From contig OZ037769.1 in assembly GCA_964035545.1 (NCBI GenBank), positions 6,010,429 through 6,074,428 on the forward strand: DNA of 64,000 nucleotides, read 5' to 3'. A program made the position numbers and the translations under genes. Position 1 is the first letter of the stretch. Every line of letters begins with the position of its first letter. The notes beneath the pieces are model-generated. The model ran no database searches. It had not been told where the DNA came from and saw only the letters and a list, made by a program, of their open reading frames with translations. The stretch is from Bugula neritina. Its lineage: Eukaryota > Bryozoa > Gymnolaemata > Cheilostomatida > Bugulidae. Below are positions 1 to 13,268 of this stretch, piece by piece.

Positions 1-3000
1 TCTAATAATTATGTATGCAAACTGAGAGTAAAACACAACTGCTATGCAAGCAAATACAAATAATGTAACAATAGGAGGTCTAAGAAATGAGGTATTTAGT
101 AAGTCGCTATACAACTGGATGATAATGGCCTTGCTGTGTTGAATGACTGTACACAAATATGCAGCTTTTGTATCGGTGAATACACAATATGAAGATTCTC
201 ACAGCCTCATCAGTTTTTATCTTATTTCCCTATTCAAACAATAGAGGGAAACATGACTATCATGTTTACTAGCATACATTGCCTTCAGTGGATCTAGGCA
301 ACTGTAAGTGACTTCAACTCTTTTGGAGTTGCAGCTCCTGTAAGGTGCATTGGTTACAATCAAACTGCATGAAATCAAATTCACTTACACATAAATGAGA
401 TATACTGTTTTAGTATTTAATTTAAATGAATATTTTGCATATCCTCAGTGTATTTCAATTAGAACAGTGTTTGAAAATGTACATTAGAAAGTTGTTGAGC
501 AAAGATTTTGGAAAAGTTGATGCTGCAATGATGTTTTATATAATATCACTGCACAATGAGGCCAACAAAAAATGAGCCAATTTTAAAGTTCATACTGGGC
601 ACAGCCGTCTGCTATCAATCACAGACCACCCAACAGATAGTTTGTAATAGCCATTTTTTGCATGTAACAAAATTTAATTCACCAATAGAATATCTGATAT
701 AAATGAGCATGCTAAAATGTCAAAGTCCCATCAACTTTGTGAATAAAAAGATTGGCAGTTACTTGAAACATTTTTTGCCATGTAGAACTTTAAATTAAAA
801 CATGAAGTTTGGTTGCCTCTGCCAATTAAAGGTCAAGGATCGATGTAAGCTGTGAGACATGGATTTGCAAATGACTAATGCTGCCTTAACTGCTGCTTCA
901 CACTACAATTCATTCATAGTTCAGCCACAATACCAAGCAAAGATGTTATCTGACGCATACATTTTTATATTAATATTATCTGATGACAAAATATATAGCA
1001 GGTATGAGCCAATATATGAATACCAAGTAGAGAGATTATATGCTTGGCTGCTGCATTTCCAAGTAAGACACGCAGCATAGCTCGATCCATTATAACACAA
1101 GTTTATGATGTTTCTGTTATCCCCAACTGCTCTAATGAGTAAGTTTACCAGTCAAAACTGGGCTGCAATTTTTTGAAGGGTAGTGGTCGGGCAATAACTG
1201 TTAACAGAATACTAGTTTACGTCCAGAGTTCACGGTAAACATTTCTCATGGTATACAATTCCTATGCCACAAAAATCGACAAGTCCAACCATTCAAACTC
1301 CAATCAAAATTCACAAACTGGGTATAAATTTGACCTCTAAATTTAGGCTCCAAATAGTGACTTTTCAAAGATAGGTACAGCTTGATCATAATAATATATA
1401 ATATATTTTAGAGGGTGTCAAGACGCTAGTTTGTATGCATGTCTAGCGTACGCAAACTGTAGAACAAAATAGAAGTTATTGAAGTAACTCGTTCTCTAAG
1501 TTTTACTCTAACTTGAAAAGTAAATATACTGAACTGAAAAGCAATATACAATAAGCCTGGTTGGTATATAACTGAGTGCCTACTATATATGCATCTGCAT
1601 AATACATGATGAAATAGAAAAAACAAATCTTTGCCTTGATCTTCAACCCACCAAACACTCTTATAGATTTACCATATGCAAAGTGCATATCTTTCTTTAA
1701 TTGGTTCGAGCAGATCAAAGTTTGTTTTGCCAAATTCCCAGCCAAATGCATTATGTAACACCCCACGCTGATATAGATTTGACACCTTCATTTTCATTTT
1801 TAAATGTAATCTTACATGAGCTGCAACTAATTCAATTTTATTTCAAAATAAATTACAAGTAGCACTTGAGTCACAGTTTCCTTGCATATTAAATTATACT
1901 TGTCAGAGGTGAGAACTAATTTACCAATTTTGCATTCGGGGCCTGAATTATTATTGGAAGTTTTCATGTGCAGATGTGTCAAAAATTGATTAACTATAGA
2001 CACACATTCTTTTAAATTTAATTTTATGTTTAATTTTATACTTTTTATATGTAGAAATGTCTAAAGCATAGGGTAAAGAATATAAATCTGCATTTTATAC
2101 AAATTATGTACTAATTTTATTTTTGGCATTCTTATACAGTTTCAGATAGCTAACTATAAGATTGAGTATTTTGCAATCCTGCATTAATTGAGAAAAAAAA
2201 TCGTAATTTTTTTAGATTAACATGATGGGTAACAAAAACATTACATTTACACTGTTATTCTTGAGCCATAATATGTATATGAAGCATCCAGTACAAGCAA
2301 GATAGGCTGGTATGCCTGAATCTACGTGGGGGAAATATTTAATCAGACATATTTTGCAGCCCTGCTGACGTCTATATTTATGATTATAACTCTTCGCAGT
2401 ACACATGCCATTGCAATATCAATAGTTTTCTACTGACAATGTACTAGCGGTGTGAGTATATTTATATAACAGTAATATAGATGTCTCTGATACAGATAAT
2501 ATGACGACAGAGATAGGCTACATCTTCCATCAACTACTCTAATCAGCCACTCTACTCTGATTTTATCTCCCATGTTAAACAATTGAAACGCTCAATATTC
2601 AAATTATGCATGATATAGAAGCAATGATACGAAAACTATTGTGGCGCTACATTTTCAAATCACTAAAATTCTTGTTTAATTGATTATTAATGACGGTATT
2701 GTGAACTAAAATTGTTCTAGAAAACAATGAAATATATTAGATCTCCGAAAATACTGCTAAATGAAACAGTAGTATACAGCTTGTAACTGACTTTTGTATA
2801 CTCTAAAAAGTCACTCTGCATGAATATTTTGCATCCACAACTTTGTACGGGCTGTATAACCCCCTGCCCTTTCCTAGTAGTAGTATCAATAGTGGATTTT
2901 AATTTACAAACAAAAGGCGAAAGTTGGAAGTGAATAGTCAGTTTGAATTATCTAACCACAAATAAATCCATTTAAAAGCGAGAAACTATAAAAACACTTG

Positions 3001-6000
3001 ACTGGAGGATTTATAATCTATGAACCTCAGTATTTGTTTTGGTTTTAAAAATAAATGATATCTAAATTAGTTTTTTACAAATAAAGAAAAACAAAAGCCA
3101 GCTGTAAATTAAGTGGTAATTACTGTTGCTTGACAACAAAACAGGGAATCACCTACAAGTGGACATGAATAGCAATAAACAGAGTACATTATAGGTTTAA
3201 AGGTATAGATAGGTTTAAAGGTGGATAGATTTAAAGGTAGATAGGCAAGTTATACTAAAACTCTTCCAGTGAGTTATAAAAACTATCAACTATAGTTTTC
3301 TATTTTTTAACCTATACTGTCCTATAATCTCAACTAATGCTTTCAGTTTGCTTTTGCATCTGAAAAATATGATCATTATTATTTACTTGAAAGCTTTATT
3401 CCTAGAATCAAACTGAACACATCATGTTTTAATAATAGGTAGCACATTGTAACTAAGTTGCAGAAAGCGTATAGATTATGCTGTCTCTTTATTACTGCGT
3501 CAATTCCTTGTAAAACCTAACAAGGACTACTTATATTACGAAGCGATGTAATTTAAGGAACATATTTTTTCTTGGGCTATACGAGAAGCTGATAAACTAG
3601 TGAATTTCAGCCTTTATCTAATCAACTTCGGAATAATCATGGGCAGTGTGTAAATGTCTGTTTAGTTGGTTGATTATGACGTCTTTCACCATCTGTAAAT
3701 TATGACTCACACCTTTTTTCAAATAAAAGCTATTTCATCTGTATAATATCCGCGACTAGTTAACAATAAAGTTAATTTATGATTTCCAGCCAAAAATACT
3801 TGTAACGATAATTGACTTTAGTTTGATTCCAGGTGTTAGTTTCATTTTAAAATTTCTGACAAAACTTTTGTAATATAGCATATTTCAGCAGTGTAAGTGA
3901 TTAAAAGTACATAAACATATTTCACACCTTATAAAAACACTGCTTATAACATTTAATCTGAAAACATCATTGCAAATGAAAATGCTGAATTGCTTCTTAA
4001 AGGTTGTAACAACATTAACTGATTCTTCAGCCCATCTCAAAGTTAACCTATAATAACTAGCCATGTATCCTCCCAACCTGGAAATTTTCAACCTTAACCA
4101 TCTACTGCATCCAACTTCCAGCATCATTTTCACCATGTGCCCTTGTAAGATAAGGAAACACCACCTTAAACCTCATCTCTGTTAAACTGTATAACTCAAT
4201 CTTTTCACAAAGAATTAGTAGCAGTTTTCTCTTTGTATTTTAATATACCTATTTGTTCCACAAAAAGAACAGCAAACTTTAAATGGCCTTTACATGTTCT
4301 TTCATTTGTTCTGCTCATATTCATTAGCTTATGTTTTTTATATTTGTACTTTTTTTGATCTATCTTCAGTTAGGAAGCATTGCCTTGTTATTTTCTATTA
4401 TAATTAATTGATATAGATTTAGATTAAAATTAAAAGTCTACAGCAACTTAGCTACCTAACAAACCGCACAAGTAGGGGAAAGGAGAGAAAGCAGATAGAG
4501 GGGGGAGATATTATAGAAAAGGGGTATTTGTGGTTTCTATCCAAACTCTGCCAAACTTGCAGTATCTGAAATCTAAATGACAAAATACAACAGCATAAAG
4601 TTTTATTGAGAGCAACTTCAAAATATCTTATTGAGAAACTAAATTCATCCATTTTATTGACTGTTTGTTGCAGCAATTTCAACCCTGCTTTCTATATACT
4701 AAGCAACATGTCTTGTAGTTCTGCAAGTTCATAGACTTGCAAGTCATATAGAAATGTTGTATAGAAAAGTAAAGATTGTTGAGCCAAATTGAAAATTATT
4801 AAAAAATAGAGTTGAGGTTTGTGGGTTATGAACAGCTCACCCTTAATCGGCCAAAATGTGTTAATTGCTGCAATTATTTTAATAGCTAAAGCCAAATCTA
4901 TGCTATCAATTACATTGCCTCTAGGGCAGTGCTAATTTGCTAGAAGTGCTCAGGGCTGCAAACAAGTTTGATCATAGCAAAACTGGTGTTTGAATCCCAC
5001 ATAGATGTCTGTAATAAAATAAAACTATTAATTAACTTCTTTTTTCCAATTTCAACATCAAAAAGTTAATTTATTTTTATCTCTATTGCTTTCCATGTGT
5101 AGCTCATATCTCAAGGTTCAATGAGAGTGACGTTAGCTTCAACGGAGGTCATTTCTACATCAAAAGCATTTTTGGTCTAACAGTTTTGGCAGTAGTGTGT
5201 TATTTTGTAATGCCATCTTTAAAATATAAATAGCCTTTTCAATTCAGCAAGAAAAAAATGAATGTAGCTGTAGAATTATTTAACTTTTTGCATCCTTTTA
5301 CTGGCTTTATTTTGTATACAGGCTAAACTCCAAAATTCTAAATTATGATTTTTTGTGGTGGTATTCAGGTGTTAATCTGTCAGTTGCTATATATCTGGGA
5401 GCTAATTTCTTTTGTTTATATTTTTCAGCAATAAAGGTCAATAAAATATTCAGGTAGCTGTTACACAGCATGCAGACACTGAGTCCCCCATTATAATTGA
5501 GATAATTGATGGAATGGCCCAAATTAGGCAAAGGAAATAATCTTTTCACACCTTCCCTTATACTGGGTAATTTAGGTAGTAAAAAATAGGCTTTTGCTAC
5601 TTTCATAAATCATTTTCACCACAAAAAAGTTGATTAAAAATCACCCGAGAACCATTATCCTTCAGGCAATAGATGTTTCACACTTACTGAGATTCCAAAA
5701 TAGAGAATTGGTTAGCAATCCCACCATAAATACCCAATGCTAATTGCATTCACAGTCTAAGTTTGAAAGATTTTTAATTTTGCAACAATTAGAATCACAT
5801 CAAAGAAGTGTGTAACTGACTATTAATATGAAATGGTTATAATTTATTGTTGCTATTAGCAACGTTCATAGGTAACTTAATAGCCAAAGGATCAAAGCTG
5901 TGCTAACAGTAAAACTGGTTGCTATCTCTTCTAGCACCAAACCAACAGCATCGTTTGCATTCTTGCCTTACATTTCTCACCATTTTGACACATCAAAGTA

Positions 6001-6300
6001 AATAATAGCATACTGAGAAATAAGCTTAATACTAATTCTGGCAAAATTCAGCTACTGTGTACAGTTAGCATAAGGGTGCTAAAATGTGTAAGATATGGTG
6101 TATGCTTTATGTTAAGTTTCTTGTTTTATATATTTATACAATGTTTATTATAGCTTATATAATGGATCTTATACTTCACAATTAGAAAGCTACAGTTTAA
6201 ATTAAAAAATAGCTAATAAAGATAAATTTATGCTTTTTTTCAAAAACCTGATTGGTGGTATTCAATTTTTTATTGTTAATGAAAACTATTCTACAATGTT
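1..6300. other. Non-coding stretch, no supportable gene
   Basis: AT-rich sequence with stops in all frames at short intervals. The open frames here (for example 859-1080 on plus, 3885-4136 and 4452-4682 on minus) have no recognisable motif, no codon bias and no convincing splice pattern, so I do not call them. A short tandem block built on 'ataggtttaaaggt' lies near 3193-3245. A weak tRNA-like stretch is near 4918-5010. Nothing else seen. Confidence 0.6.
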
Positions 6301-6344
6301 ATATAATAACATAGTTAGATTGGCAGCTTTCAGAGCATGGCTGA

Positions 6345-6575
6345 GCTGAGAGAGCTGCCAAAGCTACGGAGAGAGCTGATTATGCTGGTCTAGAAGTAGA
6401 ATCTCGACTGAACGAGAAGAGAGATCACACTAATGTCTTCACACTTTGGTTGAATAGGATTATAGAGATCGTGAGATTATCTAATAATATTGCGAATAGA
6501 GTCAGTAACACATTTAGTGTCTTTGTAGTAGAATGTTCACAGCTCATTAGCTGCTTACTACCAGTCAATAACTGA
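6345..6575 (+). other. Unassigned coding-like open stretch
   Basis: A 76-codon open frame without an initiating ATG, bounded by TGA at 6342-6344 and TGA at 6573-6575. Its first part reads as a charged helix (Ala/Glu/Arg/Lys rich, including A-T-E-R-A-D-Y-A-G-L-E-V-E-S-R), then turns hydrophobic. A 'tttcag' acceptor-like site ends at 6333, but the exon it would open soon meets stops in this frame. It could be a decayed exon, a pseudogene scrap or chance. I do not recognise a family. Confidence 0.2.
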
Positions 6576-9500
6576 TAAATATGTCTCTGAATATCTCCAT
6601 CGTGATGAGTATAGACTCTTAAATCTCCCTGAAGCATACACAAACACGGAGTCCAATAAAACACCCAAAGACAAATTATTTGTGCAACTTGTATAAAAAA
6701 GAACTAATCATCAGCAATTGTTGTAGCTAACCGTTAACATTAAAGTTTTGAAAATATTACTGATCTAAATTTATTTATTTAGATATTTTTTGTCAAAATA
6801 AACTAAGAGTTGAATTATCTTATTTATTTATAATTATGACAGAATCTTATATAAGCACTTGTTTAAATTTTCAAATTGACAGACCTGGTATGAATCAATG
6901 TTATTAAGTAGGTTAGTAAACACAGTGATTCAGTATTTTGAAATTATTATTCTATAAAACAGGTGAACGGAAAAAATCTTTACGGTGTTTTAATGATGAT
7001 CAAAGGTAATTCGGATTAAACACATTTTATCAATAAACCAATCTTTTGGAATGAAATTAAGGTGTGAAGCACATCAAAGTTTACTTGAAAGTAATTTAGC
7101 AATCAAAAGAATCATTAAAAAGCTTTTGTTCTTAAATAATGGTGGCTATATGTTATGGTAATAATAGTCAGTCTGTAAGCAGAGAATGGAAAGCTTCTGT
7201 TTGCTGGAGGTCTCTCACCATTATTAATAATGACCAACAGATAAAACTTTTAAATGTAGAAAAATGGCTATTAATTGAATCATTATTTTCTCTAAATGTG
7301 GTTTTAAATTGCTAAATGAGTTATGAAAAGTTTTAAATTATAGTCTTATTTACATTTTAAAATGAAGTACAGTACTAGGTAACTAAGATATTTCGAAGAG
7401 CTTGTGAAATATTTTAGGGCAAAAGTTGCAAGATAACATTGGCTGATGCTTATCTCTCATTGGCCAAATAGTATTGAACTCACTTCCACTTGATGGCTTA
7501 TGTTCACAATACTGCTAATGATAGCTTTCCATCTTTCTCAGGCTTTCAAGTTTTGACGTTAGACATGAGATAGAGTAACGGGATCTTAAGCTGGTGCCTT
7601 CCATTGCTAAAGCACTCTCTCTTTCCAGGTTTAAAAGATATTGATTGTTTAAAAAGTAAATTATGTAACGAGTTTTTGCTGCAAGTAGCTAAACCATGTA
7701 GACCTGTACAGTTCAATAGTCAGGGTCTGTTACGTGGGATAGTCTACTTGTGTTATCAACAAACAGCAATATCACGAATAAATTTCACACCAGGTATAAT
7801 CAAGCTGTCATTTCTCCGTTTAATGATCTCATTATACCTGGTTTCTGCAACATATTATTCACACCTTCTCCTGTAGACAAGCTAATCAAATCTACTGCCT
7901 GTCTCTCTAGAATAGTGACAAATCTAGTTACCAAAGAAACTGTTATGGAGATGCATGTGTAGCTGTAATTTCATCAAACAGTTCTGCACAATAGTCTTAC
8001 TAAATAGTTGGTAATTTAGCACAACAGCCATTTCTTCTACATGTCAGTAGAATTGTAAGGATATCATTTTGATATGGTAATTGTACAGATGCAGCACCAT
8101 CTGCGATACTTCTGCAAAGGTCAAGCTTATCTTTCCTTAGTGCGTACTGATTATCTCTGCACCAACTGTTCCACTTATCAACTTTTTGATGTTTTCATCT
8201 CAGTTCTATCTCAATTTATTTCACACATCCTAAAGGTTTTAAAGCTAACTTAATTAACACGAGAAATGCTATTTATACGGAGTACAGAGTATAACACATA
8301 GAGTATGTACAGCATAGAGTAGAAATTGTAGAGTATATAGAGTATAAGATTACAGAGTATATAGATAAATAAAAAAAGCGCTTTTACCCATAACTCTATA
8401 CAGCATATCCAACTCCATACAGTACCGGATGCACACAAAATGATATATTCATCTGCATGTAAAATTGCTGCTAAAACATTCTTCTCAGCTCTAAAGTTTT
8501 TTGACATAATGCAGTAAAATTTATTTCATCAATTCTTACTATTTATTAATGTATTATTAATAACGTATAACGTGTGGTATGTCTCCAATGTAATACAATA
8601 TACTATTCTGCTGCAGCATGGGTCTGCTGCACCACCTACTAGTTACTGGTAAATAGTTCAGACACTTACTAGTAACTCCATCATCGTTGGCAGAACCATT
8701 CTTTCAAACTTGGCTAAAAACTGATCATGAAAGAGAAAGTCAATTTTTTTCCAGTTGATTTGCACCAATAAATTTGGGATCAAACAAAGCATGACTAGAG
8801 AGCAATTAATTTGTGGAAAAGTGTTTTGGGAAATTCTGGCAGACTCGGCTGCTATCAAAAGTGAATCACGTCAGTGTTATCAAGATGTTGATATAGTATG
8901 TTTATTGAGTAGATCAACTGCTAGTGTCAAGGTGATGGTGTTGCCGTAACATTGTGGAGCTCAATACTTAAATCTCATGACACTGTGACTCTGTATTACA
9001 ATCACTGCTTAGGCTACCTCCAAATTGTACTGTGTTTGAAATCCAAAAGCCTAAATTTAATCATAAATCCAAGACTCGTTCAAAGTCACAATAAAGCTGC
9101 TTCATCAGTTTAGGTGGTGGGATTCTCGCCCACACCAAGGGTAGGCAATCCAAGTTATCCTTTGATCATCAAGTCTCCTTATGTAATATGACATCAGCAT
9201 GAGAATTTGTATGTAAATCTTACAAAAGAAACGCAACCACTTGGGCACTCATCCCGGATTATCTGTTTAACTTTGACCAAAACTCTATCAGTAATTCAAC
9301 ATATACCAGTTACCAGGCTAAACACCGCCATATCTCTCATCCGATTTGATCTCTACTGACTTAGCAAGCACCTAAAATCTGCAAAATACAAAAACAAGTA
9401 CTCTTTAATTAAACAGCTACATCAAATGTAATTTGTTTAATCCATAGAATCGGCCAACTTTGTTTGAGTTTGAGAAGAGCTAAAAGAGCAAAAAAGTACA

Positions 9501-10724
9501 TTAGATACTAAGTAGATAATCTAATCCTGTTATGTAATGCAGTTTGTCAAACAAATGATTGATGAAGGATTTCTTCACACAACCTGCTAACTACACCTAC
9601 AGATGCGAATACTTCTGACAAACCAGCAGTGCTACTACTCAAATACTTGTCATACGTATAGTCAACTGTATGAGAAATCCTATATTTGATGCAAAAATAT
9701 CATTTGTTGGCTGAGGTGCATCATATTGTATAAGAAATAATTATATTATGTGGTTGTATTTTGGTGTTTCTGAGCTTTTAGTAATCACAGTTCTAAAATT
9801 GCCCAGCAGGTATAAATAGGATATAGTATATAGTATATAATTGTTGGCTATAGCTAATGCCATTGCATATATATCATACAGCTTGAACTAAGTTATTATA
9901 TACTGTTGAGTATTAGTATTGCTTACATAAACTACTGTAAATTGCATTGTATGCATCTTCCTTGACCATACAATGTAGCTATTTCATTATCAACTTATTT
10001 TTATCATCGATTCTAGATATAATACGCACTTAGCTATCCATTTCTCCTTGCACTTGCTAACTATAATGTAATTGTTAACTAGTAGCTGTTATAAGAATGC
10101 GAAAAGAGAGGATAAAAAGCCTACAAGCCTAAATCAATGATGAGAGACTCAATGGCAACTGCAGTTTCACTAATTTATTGAATTACTAATCATTGAACCG
10201 ATACCGTTATCTGGCCATTGATATTTCATTCTTTAGATTGTGGAGTACACAATTATTGAGTTATTTAAGATGACTCATCTTATAAAATAAATTTATACAC
10301 TCTATCAAGGTGTGACAAAATGTAAGCAAAAAAACAAAATACTTTGTAAAACTGGTTATGGCTGAAAAGTTTTAGAAGTCTATTTTCATCAATTAATACT
10401 TACTAATGAGCAGTACAAACTTTTTAACTTTCTATCTAGTCTGAATGTTGTGGCCCATAAACATTATTTATTTACTGTGCAATGGGCAAAAACGTTGATA
10501 ATATACATTATAATTTATACAAAATTACTAACAATTAGACAATTTGTTTGCCACTTGCTTTTTGAAAATCCAATTGATGAAGTTTAAATCCATCAAATTT
10601 ATTCGTCTGCTACAATTAACTTGATGAATGCTGGTTTCTAATAGCTATTAGTGAATATCTTATTTGACCAACAGTTATAAAGAGCTATAATAATTATAAC
10701 AAATTACTTAGCTCACACACAACA

Positions 10725-10738
10725 GTATATATATATAC

Positions 10739-10778
<40 letters not shown>
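10725..10778. repeat. (TA)n microsatellite
   Basis: Nearly pure alternating TA, broken once by 'cgg' near 10738-10740. Confidence 0.95.
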
Positions 10779-10779
<1 letters not shown>

Positions 10780-12269
10780 ACTTTTTTATAATCTTTCAAA
10801 TTTTTAGCTATTAGCATAGGTTAGGCATTTAAATGACTACACTTAGAAGGAGACAATTCCTATAGCTAGACATAGTAGACAAAGTTGAATAACATTATGC
10901 CAACTTGGCAAATGCCATGTTTAATTCAATTCTATTAAAATAGGTTATCGATTTTAATTTCCGGCCTGTATATTAAGAAATGACGGACTAAAATGAAATC
11001 AAATAGCCCGCCTTAAACCATAATTTCCGTAGAAGGAGGATTAAATGTACGAGCTTCAGCTTGCTAGTGATTATATTGGTAGTTTTCATCTAACACACCA
11101 AATGGATCAGACCGACGTAGTTGAATAGTTGAAGAACGAATTCTATAAATTTATGATTCTACGTGCTGGAGACTGAAAGTTTTTATCTTAAAAGTTGTTT
11201 GTTGAAAAAGATGCAGCACCCATTGACGTAAGGTTGTAGGCTTCTTCAACTTATCTGTAAGTGAATTCCTGGTGCCAGCCCAACTGATAAAACTTGAAGA
11301 GGTACAAACAAGTTGTTTGCACTATCTAGCTGCATGAGTATAAGCGCCTGCCATGCAACTATCACTAAACAGTGGGATGTACCTGTCCCTAGCCCCTTCT
11401 ACTAGATAAATGTACTGCAGCTGATCATGAATTATGAGCAAAAATTATGTTTTAAATTATTCATAGCAAGCATTAATTAAGCATACAATTTTAGAGAGTT
11501 GCATAAAGCTGGAATATAGAAAATAGTTTAATTTTAATAATACACGGTTCAGCTGTTACTACAGCCAATCAAACTTAGCCAAACTTTTAACTGGTTGAAT
11601 TATTATTCAAACTCCGGTTATATCTAATCTACTATTATTCACTAGCCACTTTCTGGTATGAAACAAACCCAAGTGGTTATAAACCTGTCTAATAATCCCC
11701 ACGCTATCAAGTACTGTCTCCTTTTTGTAAAGTTGATAAACATGTTTGGACTTTGATTTACGCAGGGTGGCTGAGCAGATGCCCTAATTCAATGCTTAGT
11801 TATAGCTCTGTAAGTGGTGCTAGGGCTACAATAGCTGAGTCAATGTTTTCTGATTAATTGCTCTTCATATTAAATAAGTGCGGTTAGAGCAAATAAATGT
11901 AACATTTGGATTACATAACGCTGACAAAAAATGTATAAACTAAACTTTTGCGTCTGTCAACTTTTTTAGTATTCAAATATTCACTAAACAGTCAAGTAGT
12001 TTAGTTAATTCATGCATAACATTAGACCTTCCCTGTTGTACACTGTTGATAGGAACTGAGAGATAAGAATTATAGGTTTAAAGAAGTCTTTTAAGTAAAA
12101 GTTTCAGCACAACGCATTGTCATTTCAAATATTCCTTCAAAATTATTTTCAATCTTATTGCAAAGTTCATGCTCAATGCTTCATGGTTGTATGCAATTTT
12201 ATAGCAACTTGTGCCGATCTTATTTATTTGACTTTATAAGATAATCATGATCAAAGTGTAAAATGGTTG

Positions 12270-12339
12270 CTCCCACTGGCCAGGATTTGAACTGCAGACC
12301 TCCAACCTGTAAGCTAACAGTGCTAACCCTTCCAGTATG
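12270..12339 (-). repeat. tRNA-like fragment (SINE head or tRNA pseudogene)
   Basis: The reverse strand carries a B-box-like 'cagttcaaatcctgg' and an upstream A-box-like stretch with the spacing of a tRNA. The arms do not pair well enough for a working tRNA. It directly abuts the G-rich array at 12340, and resembles the tRNA-like pieces at 13209 and 60430. Confidence 0.45.
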
Positions 12340-12432
12340 GCGAGGGGGAGAGGGGCGAGGCGAGGGGGAGAGGGGCGAGGCGAGGGGGGAGGGGGAGAGG
12401 GCGAGGGGGGAGAGAGGGGGGGAGAGAGGAGG
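12340..12432 (+). repeat. G-rich GAGG/GGGGAG minisatellite
   Basis: Tandem copies of a ~20-bp unit (cgagggggagaggggcgagg) grade into shorter purine-only units. The plus strand is almost entirely G and A with many runs of four to six G. It is the most GC-rich segment I see in the window. Confidence 0.95.
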
Positions 12433-13208
12433 CTACTGGTAATCTCAACACTACAACCAGTTGTAGCTCCTAAACATTAGGAAAGTAATTCCACATACTG
12501 TGTCATCCTTCAGTTTCCCAACAGAAAAATGTGTATACTTTGGTATTCTTTGTCTTCCAACAATGCATTATAGTAATGGTAACTAGAAACAGGTGACAAA
12601 GCTATACTCAATATACAGTTGAAGAACATAACACAAATACTAACAAACTAACAATGAAAATAAAGAATAACACGAAGGTGATTCATTAATAAGATGAGTG
12701 TGAAATGATAGCTATTACAAAAGCAGATTATGTCTATTATGTCAATTAACATGTGATGATGTACATTGAAAATATCAAGTGCCAAAATAGAAGCTGGGCA
12801 TTCGAATTAGTGTCACTTTTTATAGGTTTACTAAATGTTCAATCAAACTCAGTCTTAATAATCATCTCTAGATCCATGTAGGTATATGAAATCTTTATTG
12901 TTAGTGTAAGGAAACTGAATCAAATGATATGTTATTATATAGGTATATATGTTAAGAGAAACATATCCCTCATAACATAACTCCAAGTGTTGGATGAGAG
13001 AGTAAATATTATTATGCAAATGAGTTGAGCCTAGATGCTAATGAGTAAAAAGTCGCCTGAACAATACAGTAGCCCTGAATACTAACTCTTAGTTAGAAGT
13101 CCAAGTTTTGAATGACAATAGCATATATTGTTGCACTATATAAGTCATAAGTATATTTTAGTGTGGTATAACTAATATGCTATTTCACTCAATATTGTAA
13201 AATAACTG

Positions 13209-13268
13209 CCCCCATTTGTCCGGACCCCAGACTGCTAATCTGCAAGCCAGCATGCTACCCATTATATT
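13209..13268 (-). repeat. tRNA-like fragment (SINE head)
   Basis: The reverse strand has an anticodon-arm-like 'ctggcttgcagattagcag' followed by a decayed B box ('ctggggtccgga'). Same layout as the fragment at 12270. It is too degenerate to be a working tRNA. Confidence 0.35.

Noticed and set aside
4918-5010. tRNA-like stretch with a B-box-like 'gtttgaatccca'
   Set aside because: Arms do not pair, and no convincing A box at the right distance.
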